From: Candidatus Hodarchaeota archaeon
GTDB lineage: Archaea > Asgardarchaeota > Heimdallarchaeia > Hodarchaeales > Hodarchaeaceae
DNA: 54,773 nucleotides
Direction of reading: 5' to 3'
Assembly (NCBI GenBank): GCA_016839815.1
Contig: JAEOTM010000196.1
Location: 1-54,773 of the forward strand
Made by a program: the position numbers and the translations under genes. Each line of letters opens with the position of its first letter. Positions within the stretch are counted from its first letter, which is position 1. Shown here in pieces: positions 45,438 to 54,177 of the stretch. A model generated the notes under the pieces. It saw only the letters and a list, made by a program, of their open reading frames with translations, was not told the origin of the DNA and did no database searches.

Positions 45438-47255
45438 TTATTTTTCTGATTTTTGGAGTAGATCCGCTAAACCACTTGTTTGAAGCCAATCACGATCAGT
45501 TTGTTTCATACGAGAAAAATCACGTGTTTTTTGTGATTTTTTATCCTTTTTTGTTCTATTATTAGAGCGTTCAAGCATCTGATCAAAAAGGTTCAATGCT
45601 TCACGAGCTGTAAGTTCATTTATACGATCAAAAAACCATGGCTCCAAGCTATTCTTCCGTTTATTTTTTAGCCAGCGAAAATTTCCATCAAGAAATATAG
45701 TTATTCCCCAATCTGTAGGATTACGTTGAATTCTTCCATGTGCTTGTTGAATGGTTATTAATACATCATTTTCAAGAAAATTGGGGTATTTCTGTACCTT
45801 TCTCTGAACTAAAGGGTCGTACATCATAGGAAAAGGAACTTTGGGAATAAGACAAAGTCGTGCTAAATCATCATCTAAGGAAATTCCTTCCCAGGCTGAG
45901 GGAGTGATTAAGACATCACCCTTTTTAGAATTAATGAAAGATTTAACGGCACTATCAGACTTTCCTGCAGAATGAGTTATCACTACTAATCCATTTGCTC
46001 GCGCCAAACCCTCCATTAAACGTGCGAGTTCAAAGCTTGAAGCTAAAATTAGCCCACGTTGTTGATGTTTATACAATGACCTTAAAAAAGGTTGTGCGTG
46101 CTTTTGTATAAAGTCAAAGGTATTTTTTTTCTTATCAGAGGTAGCGGTAGAAAGATTTTGTGCCTCCTTTAGCAAGACGAAGGGATGATTATTTTTATCA
46201 AAGGCAGAAGACTCTCTTATATATAAACAGTGTTTTGAATTAATTCCCAGTAATTTAGCAAGATATTCACCATCACCGATAGTAGCTGACATGAATAGAT
46301 TTTTTCCTCCCCGAAATAACTTTGAAAATATATATGCGATATCAAATGGTTGAATGGATAGTTTTAAACTGTTAGTCGATCGATCTCTTTGAAGAAAAAA
46401 GGCAAGATCAGCGTCTGTTGGATTTTCAATAAGCTCTGAAATTGCAGAGATCAACTCAGTAACCCTCCTGAAATCCCTTAAACTGTCTAAACTAATCGAA
46501 TCGGGTCTTGTATTCATCCGCTGTGCTATAAATAACTCTTTTTGTGCTAGTCCTCCTTTTAATTGACGAAGGAAATCTAATCCTTCTTGCAGTTCTATGT
46601 TAATGTATTTATTATCCTTTAAAAGAGTTTTTTCCCAATTTTGAAAGGTACCAAGCGGCTTTTCGTCATTAACCAGTGATCGCAACAATGACGAGCTGAT
46701 TTCTACTCGGACTAAAGCTTCTAGATTCAATAGATTATGCGCTTCATCGAAAATCCGAAAAGTAGCTTTGTCCTCACCCAGATCTACGTATTTAAATACC
46801 CACCAATTGAGAATTCTTACGTGGCTTTTTCTAATCTCTCTTCGTGCCTTGAGAAGAGGGCATCGTTGACGTGATCGACAAGTTCTAGCATAGGGGGGAT
46901 CAAATGCACAGGGTGAGATATTCGCACCTGATTTAATTATAGGACAATAATAAGCAGCTCTTCCCTTCAAAAGAGCTACTGAAAATCCATGTTTTCTTCC
47001 ATATTGCTGTAAAACCGAATACCAGAAGTCTTGGTGCATTTTATACGGAACAATGATGTCAATCTTTCCATTCGAATTTGCATGGAGATAGTTTGATAAC
47101 AAGCAAGCAGCAATATCCGTTTTTCCAGAACCTGTGGGTAAGGAACAAAAGAAGGAGGAAAAACGAGACCAATTCTCTTGAATTTGGTTAAAAGTTCTCT
47201 GTTGTTGTGGTCTTACAGTTGGGTGAATGATCAGATCAGAAATAGTCAAAGTCAA
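45438..47255 (-). CDS. XPD/DinG-like Fe-S DNA helicase
   Basis: This 5'-3' type superfamily 2 helicase has 605 residues. Walker A is PTGSGKT (40-46), and DEAH (170-173) lies in FDEAHNLL. Four cysteines, C104, C116, C126 and C132, between motifs Ia and II fit an XPD-type Fe-S cluster. Later motifs include FMSATIGD (III), LILASSF near motif IV and QAHGRIQRNPTDWG (VI). It is shorter than typical archaeal XPD. The TTG start overlaps the stop of a short upstream frame (TTGA) and has GGAG seven bases before it. DNA repair or transcription-linked roles are inferred. Confidence 0.8.
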   Translation of the reverse strand: MTLTISDLIIHPTVRPQQQRTFNQIQENWSRFSSFFCSLPTGSGKTDIAACLLSNYLHANSNGKIDIIVPYKMHQDFWYSVLQQYGRKHGFSVALLKGRAAYYCPIIKSGANISPCAFDPPYARTCRSRQRCPLLKARREIRKSHVRILNWWVFKYVDLGEDKATFRIFDEAHNLLNLEALVRVEISSSLLRSLVNDEKPLGTFQNWEKTLLKDNKYINIELQEGLDFLRQLKGGLAQKELFIAQRMNTRPDSISLDSLRDFRRVTELISAISELIENPTDADLAFFLQRDRSTNSLKLSIQPFDIAYIFSKLFRGGKNLFMSATIGDGEYLAKLLGINSKHCLYIRESSAFDKNNHPFVLLKEAQNLSTATSDKKKNTFDFIQKHAQPFLRSLYKHQQRGLILASSFELARLMEGLARANGLVVITHSAGKSDSAVKSFINSKKGDVLITPSAWEGISLDDDLARLCLIPKVPFPMMYDPLVQRKVQKYPNFLENDVLITIQQAHGRIQRNPTDWGITIFLDGNFRWLKNKRKNSLEPWFFDRINELTAREALNLFDQMLERSNNRTKKDKKSQKTRDFSRMKQTDRDWLQTSGLADLLQKSEK

Positions 47256-47413
47256 GAGTTTTCTCCTTTGAAAAAATATTCTAGCAAGTATTCAAAACAT
47301 TCTAGTTTCTGGAGATGAGATATCCCTAACTTCAATTCTTTACTAAACAATTTTAATAACTTGAGATTTTCTTTCGTCTGAATCCAAATTAAATCGGACT
47401 CCCTTACTTCCAA
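47252..47413 (-). CDS. Possible 53-residue protein coupled to the helicase
   Basis: A frame from TTG 47411-47413 encodes a helical, lysine-rich peptide (LKLLKLFSKELKLGISHLQK; ECFEYLLEYFFKG). Its TGA stop overlaps the helicase TTG start, and its composition looks protein-like in contrast with the same frame further upstream, which lies antisense to the Lrp-like gene. No homolog recognised. Confidence 0.35.
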   Translation of the reverse strand: MEVRESDLIWIQTKENLKLLKLFSKELKLGISHLQKLECFEYLLEYFFKGENS

Positions 47414-47453
47414 ATATATGAACAAAATTAGTAAACAAAAGGAGCTAAGACGG

Positions 47454-47702
47454 ATGGTAGATGCTGTCATATTATTGTGTGTCATGCCTGGAACTGAGCA
47501 GACTGTAAAGGAGAAAGTTCTTGAGTTAAATGAAGTTAGAAAATGCAATATTACTTTTGGAGAATATGACTTATTCTTAGACGTCAAAGCAAAAAATGTA
47601 AAAACCTTAGGGAGTTTTGTTACGAAAGAGATTCGTCGAGTCTCTGGTGTAACGAAATCAATAACATTGATAATTAGTGAATCCTTAGAAGATAATGGAT
47701 GA
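47454..47702 (+). CDS. Stand-alone Lrp/AsnC ligand-binding (RAM) domain protein
   Basis: These 82 residues are the alpha/beta ligand-binding fold of Lrp/AsnC regulators without the HTH: VDAVILLCVMPGTEQTVKE, ITFGEYDLFLDVKA and FVTKEIRRVSGVTKSIT. Single-domain forms (SraA-like in archaea) can bind amino acids and assemble with full-length Lrp. ATG 47454 has AAAGGAG nine bases upstream; the longer frame from 47418 is less likely. An antisense frame at 47252-47719 covers it and was rejected over this interval. Confidence 0.75.
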   Translation: MVDAVILLCVMPGTEQTVKEKVLELNEVRKCNITFGEYDLFLDVKAKNVKTLGSFVTKEIRRVSGVTKSITLIISESLEDNG

Positions 47703-47719
47703 GCTTCTGAGAATTCCAA

Positions 47720-48823
47720 TTACTCGAAGATTTTGAGAGCTGCCTCCTGAATATGACAGTGAACTAGTTCTGAGATTTGAAAATCACATTGAGAACCAGG
47801 AATATGAATTCTTAATACTTTTATATCATTTTTATCAACTTTTCCAACTTTTAATGAAATTAATACCAATAATGTGACCTGATTAAACATTGGTTCGGGA
47901 ATAACAGAGATAATCTTCCCTTCAAATGAATTTTTGCGGTTAAAAGGTGTTTTAGCAATAGATATAAGGGTGGGATTTATATAAATCCCTTTAACTTTCG
48001 CAGAAAAATCGTAATCATCTGGGATATTAATTTCAATACCCCCAATCTCACTTATTAATTTTAATGACTTGGATTCCGCAATTTCCCTCATAGAAGTGAC
48101 TTTATACAAATTTTTAAGGCCTAATGCAATAGCTACTTCGATAGAGCGTGGATTATTGTTGATTTCTACTGGTGATCCCTCTTGTAAAATCTTCCCCTGA
48201 TTTAAAACCACAATTTTATCAGCAAGCATTTTTGCCTCTTCTAAATCATGAGTAACAAAGAGAGTTGTAATATTAGACTCGTTTTGAATTCTACGGATAT
48301 AAATTGCTAATTGCTCACGTAATTGGGCATCAATATTACTTAATGGCTCATCTAGTAGAAGTAATTTGGGTGATGGAGCCAATGCTCGTAACAGGGCGAC
48401 TCGTTGTTGTTGACCACCACTAATTTCATGAGGTTTTCGATTTAAGACATCAATTAGTTCGCTAAGTATAGCTAATTCTTGGATCTTAGCGTTAATAAAA
48501 TCTTGTCCTAATTTTTGGGCTCTGAGACCAAAAGCAATGTTCTCAAAGACTGAAAGATGAGGAAAAAGGGCTTGATTTTGAGGGACATAACCAATATTTC
48601 TAGATTCAATCGGTGAATGGGTAATATCATCTGAATTGACAAGGATGGATCCCTGTTGAGGAGATAAAATACCTACAATAGTTTTAAGGATTGTAGTCTT
48701 ACCACATCCGGATGGGCCTACAATTGCAATTAATTTCCCTTCTTGGCCTGTAAACGAGATGTTATCAAGAACCCATTGTTCCTCATACTTGTATGATAGC
48801 TTGTTAATCTCCAAATAAGCCAT
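47720..48823 (-). CDS. thiQ: Thiamine ABC transporter ATP-binding protein (ThiQ-like)
   Basis: The ATPase has Walker A GPSGCGKT, Q-loop YVPQNQALFPHL, signature EISGGQQQRVALLRAL, Walker B LLLLDEPLSNID and the H-loop in FVTHDLEEAKML. The 367 residues include a C-terminal extra domain (about 240-367) of the PotA/MalK type. It is the third gene of the thiB-thiP-thiQ set, 28 bases after thiP. Assignment to thiamine rests on the binding protein and the nearby kinase and regulator; alone it would be iron/sulfate/polyamine-like. Confidence 0.82.
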   Translation of the reverse strand: MAYLEINKLSYKYEEQWVLDNISFTGQEGKLIAIVGPSGCGKTTILKTIVGILSPQQGSILVNSDDITHSPIESRNIGYVPQNQALFPHLSVFENIAFGLRAQKLGQDFINAKIQELAILSELIDVLNRKPHEISGGQQQRVALLRALAPSPKLLLLDEPLSNIDAQLREQLAIYIRRIQNESNITTLFVTHDLEEAKMLADKIVVLNQGKILQEGSPVEINNNPRSIEVAIALGLKNLYKVTSMREIAESKSLKLISEIGGIEINIPDDYDFSAKVKGIYINPTLISIAKTPFNRKNSFEGKIISVIPEPMFNQVTLLVLISLKVGKVDKNDIKVLRIHIPGSQCDFQISELVHCHIQEAALKIFE

Positions 48824-48851
48824 TTCTATATACCTTCGATTTCGTAATTCC

Positions 48852-50561
48852 TCATATTCTAAAATCTACCTTCCCTAAGCGATCAATAATCATAAAACTT
48901 CCAGCAGTAATAAGAACGAGTAGTGATGCGAACGCAGCAGCGGCACCAATATCTTTCATACCAATTAATCTGTAAATACCTACAGGGATAGTCGCGAAAT
49001 TTGATTTCGAAAGGAAGTATGTCGCTCCAAATTCCCCAATTGAGATGGAAAAACTGAATAATCCTGCTACAACAATCCCAGGTAATAATTGAGGTAGTTC
49101 TATCTTAAAGAACGCTCCTAATCGTGATACCCCTAAACTTCGAGCGACATTAACAGTTGTCTGATCAATATTCGATCGTGTAGCTGCAATAATACGATTT
49201 GCAAATGGGAAAGCGACTAAAGTTTGAGCTATAATAATTATTAGTGAAATATTGTCATAAATTGGTGTTTCACGATATAGACTGAACAGTGAAAAGGCAA
49301 GAGTAATAGAAGAGACCGTCAAAGGAAGAATCACTATGATCCCTGTAATCGATCGAAAGAGAGTTATCTTAGGTCTTCCCTTATATGTTGTTTCATAATT
49401 TGAACCATAGTTAAGTAAGATAGCAAGGAGGGGAGCAACGAGAATCACTCCTATTCCAAATAATAGACTATTAGTTATCATATTGAGCGGATGTAAGCCG
49501 ATAAAGGAGCTGATTTCTTGATCAAATAGCTTGGAATAATTGAGGAAAGTAAACATATTTTCAGAAGTCGTTAATGAAGTGTAAAAAACTCCAGCAATAG
49601 GAAGCACACAAATAAAGCCAACCAAAAGGAAATAAATCCCGATTAGTGTATTTCGTATCAAGGATTTTCGCGAATAAGGACGATCAATCAAACTTTTTTC
49701 AATATCCCAAGCAAATCTTTCTGTAGGAATCTCATATTTATTTGAAAGATATAGATAGAGGAGAATAACGAAAATATTGATGAGCAGTTGAATTATTGTA
49801 AGGGCAGCTGCGGCATTATAATTAAAATAAACCCAAACATAATTAAAAATTCTAACCTCCAATGTTTGAAAATAACCCCCCCCGAATTTTAGGACAATCG
49901 CGAAACTATTGAATGAATAAATAAAAACAAGCAAAGAAGCTGCAGCTAAAACAGGAAATATCTGAGGAAACTGTATATTCCGGAATATTGTCCATTTACT
50001 AGCCTTTAAACTTTTAGCAACCGTAATGAGATCGGGATCAATATTTTTCCAACCTATCTCAGTTAATCGTATTATCACTGGAATATTATAGAATATATGT
50101 GCAAGAATAATTCCCTCATACGTATTAGTGATATCTATTAATTGAAATCCAGTTAAATCCCTCCAAAAATTATTAACTAGACTCCCTTTATCAAAAACCG
50201 AATAAAAACCCAATAAAACTACGATTGGTGGAAGAATGAATGGAATGGTTAAGAAACTCCTAATTAAATTACGGAAAGGAAAGTTATAGTGAGCTAGAAT
50301 ATACGATCCAGGAATTCCGATCAATAAGCAAAGAAAAGTAGTAAAAAGTGCCTGTTGAACATCCCAGAAAAAAAATTTTTGATTGAGGGGATGGCCCAAA
50401 ACCTCTGTGAAATAGGAAAAAGTGACAAGACTTCCATCATCAAAAACACCAAAAGCCATTAGAAGAATATTAATTAAAGGAACAATGAAAAAAATTGCTA
50501 AAAATGAACCAGGTATGACTAAAATCGCAAAAGCTTTGAGAGAATTCCGTTTTATGAGCAT
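48852..50561 (-). CDS. thiP: Thiamine ABC transporter permease, fused two-domain (ThiP-like)
   Basis: The permease has two homologous halves, each with about six membrane helices and an EAA loop: AKSLKASKWTIFRNIQFPQI in the first and ARSLGVSRLGAFFKIELPQL in the second. Fused two-domain permeases are typical of ThiP and of FbpB iron importers. The 569-residue form from ATG 50561 is preferred; an in-frame GTG at 50573 adds four residues. It lies between the ThiB-like and ThiQ-like genes, 42 bases after thiB. Confidence 0.85.
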   Translation of the reverse strand: MLIKRNSLKAFAILVIPGSFLAIFFIVPLINILLMAFGVFDDGSLVTFSYFTEVLGHPLNQKFFFWDVQQALFTTFLCLLIGIPGSYILAHYNFPFRNLIRSFLTIPFILPPIVVLLGFYSVFDKGSLVNNFWRDLTGFQLIDITNTYEGIILAHIFYNIPVIIRLTEIGWKNIDPDLITVAKSLKASKWTIFRNIQFPQIFPVLAAASLLVFIYSFNSFAIVLKFGGGYFQTLEVRIFNYVWVYFNYNAAAALTIIQLLINIFVILLYLYLSNKYEIPTERFAWDIEKSLIDRPYSRKSLIRNTLIGIYFLLVGFICVLPIAGVFYTSLTTSENMFTFLNYSKLFDQEISSFIGLHPLNMITNSLLFGIGVILVAPLLAILLNYGSNYETTYKGRPKITLFRSITGIIVILPLTVSSITLAFSLFSLYRETPIYDNISLIIIIAQTLVAFPFANRIIAATRSNIDQTTVNVARSLGVSRLGAFFKIELPQLLPGIVVAGLFSFSISIGEFGATYFLSKSNFATIPVGIYRLIGMKDIGAAAAFASLLVLITAGSFMIIDRLGKVDFRI

Positions 50562-50603
50562 AGAAGTCAACACAGTTAAGTTAAGAACGCTGGAAATTTG
50601 AGA

Positions 50604-51827
50604 TTATAGACGTTTTTTCCTCTTTCTAAACAACACAGGAATTGCCAGTATCATCAAACCAAGGATCGTAGAATAAAGTTCAAAGCTCGGAGCGCCTACA
50701 ATTACTCGTTCCCATTGATCTTTCCAATATGCTAGATTATCTGCTAATAGATCGGGTGATAGCAGATCATTCAGTCTGTAAACATCATCTGGATGGATAA
50801 CCGATTCTTCAAAACATGGAGAGAGATTAACCTCGGTATTAGCAGGATACATCCATTGGTGTTCAGGAATTTCACTCTGTAAGGAAGGACTCAAAAACCA
50901 ATCAATAAATTGCTTAGCATTTTCTCTATTAGGTGCATCCTTAACCAGACCGATTCCCTCAATTTGAAGCCACGCATTTTGTTGATTTCCTTCATGGGTT
51001 ACAACTGCAGAAGTGCTATCATCACCCCATTGGCAATAACTATAGGCAGGTGACGTTCCATAGGAAACCATAATAGGTTTGCTTTCATCTTCAAAGAAAA
51101 TCACAAATGCATCACTCCAAGAGTCAGTGAGTGTAATTTGATTGCGAGAGGTTCTCCACCAATCACGCCAGTTTTCTCCTAATAACCCATGAAAATTGAT
51201 CTCAGGATCACCATAAACGGCAATAGTCCATAATAGAAATCCCAATCCCGGACTACTATGTAAAGGATTTTCTACAATGAGCATAGGAAGTAGATCTGAA
51301 GTAAGAAGACTATCTAGGGTCAAATTCTGCAGTTCTGGATGAGTAGAAGTATTAATAATTTGATTCTGATAGTAAAAACTGATTATCCCATAATCATATG
51401 GAATAAGGAAGTATTGAGGGTCGAGGTTCTGGATTAAGTTAGGATCAATCTGCGAGATTGGTGCGGGAGTATATGATTCTAAAATCGAGGAAATATCCTC
51501 AATTAAATGGATAAGAGTATTATCAATACCAATTACTACATCAGCCACAGGATTACTTTTTTCCAATTCTAACCTCGTTAAGAGTTCATTCGCATCATTA
51601 AATCGTCTAATCCGAATTTCCCCTTCAGGTATACCAGAAAACTGTGAAAAATTACCTGCGATATTAAAATATGGATCTTTTAGCAAACTAACATACGTGT
51701 AAATTTCTAATCGGGTCGCTTGACTTTTTTCTATCTTGAAGGATGCAAATGATAGTGAGGTGCTATTGAAGCTAAATATCAATATTAATGCTAAGAGTAA
51801 AAGACGAGTATTAATTTTTACTTGCAT
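50604..51827 (-). CDS. thiB: Thiamine ABC transporter binding protein (ThiB-like)
   Basis: This extracellular binding protein has 407 residues. It has a signal peptide (VKINTRLLLLALILIFSF) and the ThiB signatures EIYTYVSL, VADVVIGIDNTLI, PYDYGIISFYY, ENPLHSSPGLGFLLW, SWSDAFVIF, VSYGTSPAYSY and the C-terminal EHQWMYPANTEV. It ends in a hydrophobic anchor with RKRKKRL, replacing a lipid anchor. The start is ATG 51825-51827, with GGTGAT five bases before it, not the upstream TTG at 51875. The first gene of the thiamine operon. Confidence 0.88.
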   Translation of the reverse strand: MQVKINTRLLLLALILIFSFNSTSLSFASFKIEKSQATRLEIYTYVSLLKDPYFNIAGNFSQFSGIPEGEIRIRRFNDANELLTRLELEKSNPVADVVIGIDNTLIHLIEDISSILESYTPAPISQIDPNLIQNLDPQYFLIPYDYGIISFYYQNQIINTSTHPELQNLTLDSLLTSDLLPMLIVENPLHSSPGLGFLLWTIAVYGDPEINFHGLLGENWRDWWRTSRNQITLTDSWSDAFVIFFEDESKPIMVSYGTSPAYSYCQWGDDSTSAVVTHEGNQQNAWLQIEGIGLVKDAPNRENAKQFIDWFLSPSLQSEIPEHQWMYPANTEVNLSPCFEESVIHPDDVYRLNDLLSPDLLADNLAYWKDQWERVIVGAPSFELYSTILGLMILAIPVLFRKRKKRL

Positions 51828-51850
51828 AAAATCACCCAAATTTAAGTCGC

Positions 51851-51866
51851 GTACTTTTAAAGGTAC
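51851..51866 (-). promoter_or_regulatory. Candidate thiamine-regulator operator
   Basis: GTACTTTTAAAGGTAC is an imperfect palindrome (14 of 16 positions match its reverse complement). It lies 24-39 bases upstream of the thiB ATG. A TATA-like CTATATTTTTAAG on the minus strand (51881-51893) sits 15 bases upstream, so the palindrome covers the predicted transcription start, a place that suits a repressor such as the nearby ThiR. Confidence 0.5.
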
Positions 51867-51964
51867 ATATATCAAAAATGCTTAAAAATATAGGTCTGTG
51901 TTATAGTTGAGCTATATCGAATCTTGATTTCTCTCCCTAAATCGAGGCTTTGTTTGATGGGATC

Positions 51965-52879
51965 TCATTGAATATTGAGCGAAGAAAAGCCCAAGCGCGC
52001 AAGATTCAGAAATTTTGAGCTTGGAATTCCCCGCTCAGGAAATGTATACGCATTATTTTTCATACGGAAAACCTGAAGGGCATACCAAAGCGTAGACATC
52101 AGATTCATTAAATTTTTATACAGAGAGACCGCTTGAAAGTCAATGTTTATTGAATTATGATGTGCATAGAGGTTGATAATTCGTTTTTCTAATTCTGGAG
52201 GAATTGAATTTTGCGTAACAAGATAAGCAAGATCTAGAAGCGGATCTCCAATTGTAGTATATTCCCAATCAATAAGGATACAATCATGATTAGACTGAAT
52301 AATATTTGAAAAAACTAAATCTCCATGAAGCCGTGTAATGTGATCAGACCGCGCTACGTTATCTAGTTCTTCTCTCTTCTCTTTATAAAAAGAAGAAATG
52401 GCACGATATTCTGGGAAATTCTCTTTTTGAGGTGGATTAATGTCTTTGTACTCTCGTAGATAGCGATCAAGGACATCGAAGTAATCAAAATCCGCCTCAC
52501 ACGTATAATGTAGTTTATGAAGAGAAGAAAGAGTAGTAATCAAACTATTCAAATTAGATTCGAGATCCACGTGATCCATAATTTTTCCGTTAATCCAATT
52601 CCTTGCAATGAAAAATCTATTATCCTGTTCGTAAGAGCTAAAAAATTTGGGCATGAATTTGAAATTAGTAAGCGATTTTAGAGCAGTTCTTTCACGAGAA
52701 TATCGTAATTGAATTGGATCATTCTTTTCATCCCGCTGTAAGTATTCCTTCAGAAGATAATCTTTATTTATTAGGATATTACGATTATTCAACCCTCCCT
52801 TAATAAATTGAATGGACTTGATCTTTGAAGGTAGAATAGATTCTGGAATATTTGCTAAAGGAGTTAAATCAGATGTCAT
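51965..52879 (-). CDS. thiK: Choline/thiamine kinase-like phosphotransferase (ThiK candidate)
   Basis: The 304-residue protein is of the APH/choline-kinase fold. It has IKGGLNNRNILINKDYLLKE at the N-terminus (nucleotide loop and lysine), the catalytic loop RLHGDLVFSNII, and the metal-binding IDWEYTTIGDPLLDLA. This is the pattern of aminoglycoside, choline and thiamine kinases. Next to a thiamine importer and a ThiN-type regulator it most likely phosphorylates thiamine (or its precursor) after uptake. The same substrate class is shared by CotH-unrelated APH kinases, so choline remains possible. It lies 137 bases upstream of thiB on the same strand. Confidence 0.78.
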   Translation of the reverse strand: MTSDLTPLANIPESILPSKIKSIQFIKGGLNNRNILINKDYLLKEYLQRDEKNDPIQLRYSRERTALKSLTNFKFMPKFFSSYEQDNRFFIARNWINGKIMDHVDLESNLNSLITTLSSLHKLHYTCEADFDYFDVLDRYLREYKDINPPQKENFPEYRAISSFYKEKREELDNVARSDHITRLHGDLVFSNIIQSNHDCILIDWEYTTIGDPLLDLAYLVTQNSIPPELEKRIINLYAHHNSINIDFQAVSLYKNLMNLMSTLWYALQVFRMKNNAYTFPERGIPSSKFLNLARLGFSSLNIQ

Positions 52880-53013
52880 ACGGAAATAATCCTTGAATAG
52901 TACATTTACGTAGAGATCATTGAGATAGTATTAGTTAAAGGAAATTCGAGCAAATCTTTAATATCTCATGAGTCAGCTTTCGAATAAATTGATTCAAACT
53001 TTTGTGAAAAGCT
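52880..53013. promoter_or_regulatory. Divergent promoter region between kinase and ThiR
   Basis: These 134 bases separate two genes transcribed outward, so they should hold both promoters. A GTACATTTACGTA at 52900-52912 resembles weakly the thiB palindrome (GTAC half-site, then a GTA). No clear second half exists, so its role as an operator is only a suggestion. Confidence 0.35.
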
Positions 53014-53922
53014 ATGAATTTTATATGTGAAATTGTTCCCTCAAGTTTTTTAACTCCTCTAAGACGAATCATTGCTCAAAAATTATCAAGTGAAGGATTG
53101 AAACAAACAGAAATTGGATCACTACTGGGCGTATCGCAACCAGTGATTTCCTCATATCTAAGCTCGGCCTCAAGTCCACCTAGTTCGATTACAAGTAATC
53201 CTTTATTTAAAGGGCTAGTTTCCAAGATAATTACAAGAGTAACCGAGGAAACTATTACAAATATCGAATTGATAGAAGAAATCTGCGATGTTTGTCAAAC
53301 TTTTAGAACCGCTGGACCATTATGCGAAGCACATCGGAGAATGTCAGAGATAGACTTCTTACCAAATTGTTCCATCTGTTTTCCCTCTGAAACTTCACGA
53401 AAAATCTTTGATGACAGATTAAGTGTAACAAAAGAGTTGTATGAAGCTGCAATTAAACTAGTTGCGTCAGGAGAGCGATTTGCGAGCTTAATTCCAGAAG
53501 TAGGTTGTCAATTTGTAGGAACGACAGAAGACACACAGGAGATTAAAGATATTGCAGGGTTCCCAGGTCGAATAATAAAAGTCAAAGATAAGGGACAGAT
53601 CATCTCGTACCCGGAATTTGGACAAGGGGCAACTCTAGCACAGATACTGGGTTATTTCAAAAGACAATCATCAAAATTTAATTCTTTAATATCTATACGA
53701 CGAACCGATAATATTCTCAAAATAATTTCTCCGAAAAAAGAAGTTCTATTAACCGTGGAAGCAGATAAAGATTGGATTCAAACCTTACAGGCCTTTTCTA
53801 CTCAAGAAATTCAGGAAATCGAGATCATTGCTGATGCGGGAGGAATTGGGCTTGAACCCCTCATCTATCTATTTGGGAAGACTCCTAACGATATTATTGA
53901 GTTTCTATTATCCAAATTTTAA
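53014..53922 (+). CDS. thiR: ThiR-like regulator: HTH domain plus ThiN domain
   Basis: The 302 residues begin with a Xre-type HTH (IAQKLSSEGLKQTEIGSLLG, VSQPVISSYLS). A cysteine-containing linker follows (CDVCQTFRTAGPLCEAHRR, with CSIC further on) that may bind metal. Residues about 140-302 are a ThiN domain with LIPEVGCQFVG, DIAGFPGRII and YPEFGQGATLAQILG. ThiN is the archaeal thiamine-phosphate synthase domain. In HTH-ThiN fusions called ThiR, it senses thiamine phosphate and represses thiamine genes. ATG 53014. It is divergent from the kinase and transporter genes, as expected for a local regulator. Confidence 0.88.
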   Translation: MNFICEIVPSSFLTPLRRIIAQKLSSEGLKQTEIGSLLGVSQPVISSYLSSASSPPSSITSNPLFKGLVSKIITRVTEETITNIELIEEICDVCQTFRTAGPLCEAHRRMSEIDFLPNCSICFPSETSRKIFDDRLSVTKELYEAAIKLVASGERFASLIPEVGCQFVGTTEDTQEIKDIAGFPGRIIKVKDKGQIISYPEFGQGATLAQILGYFKRQSSKFNSLISIRRTDNILKIISPKKEVLLTVEADKDWIQTLQAFSTQEIQEIEIIADAGGIGLEPLIYLFGKTPNDIIEFLLSKF

Positions 53923-54177
53923 CAGATAGACGAATTGAACAAGGGGAGAGAGGGATGTAAGGTGAAAATGTTCACTTAATTTTACCTACTTCTATAGTGA
54001 AAAAGATGGACAGATCAAACCTTCTGAAAGACCGTATCAAGAGAGAAATCCATATAATACACTGATATCACATTATGGTATTAATTGGAATAGCAGCATT
54101 AGATTCAAGTATGTGAGTAACCATATCCTTGTCTAGAAGAAGAACTATTCGATTCTAGAATTTCAACAGGTGTATTT

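Noticed and set aside
47414..47719. Upper part of a 155-residue minus-strand frame
   Set aside because: It is antisense to the clearly homologous Lrp RAM-domain gene; only the last 53 codons are plausible and are annotated separately.
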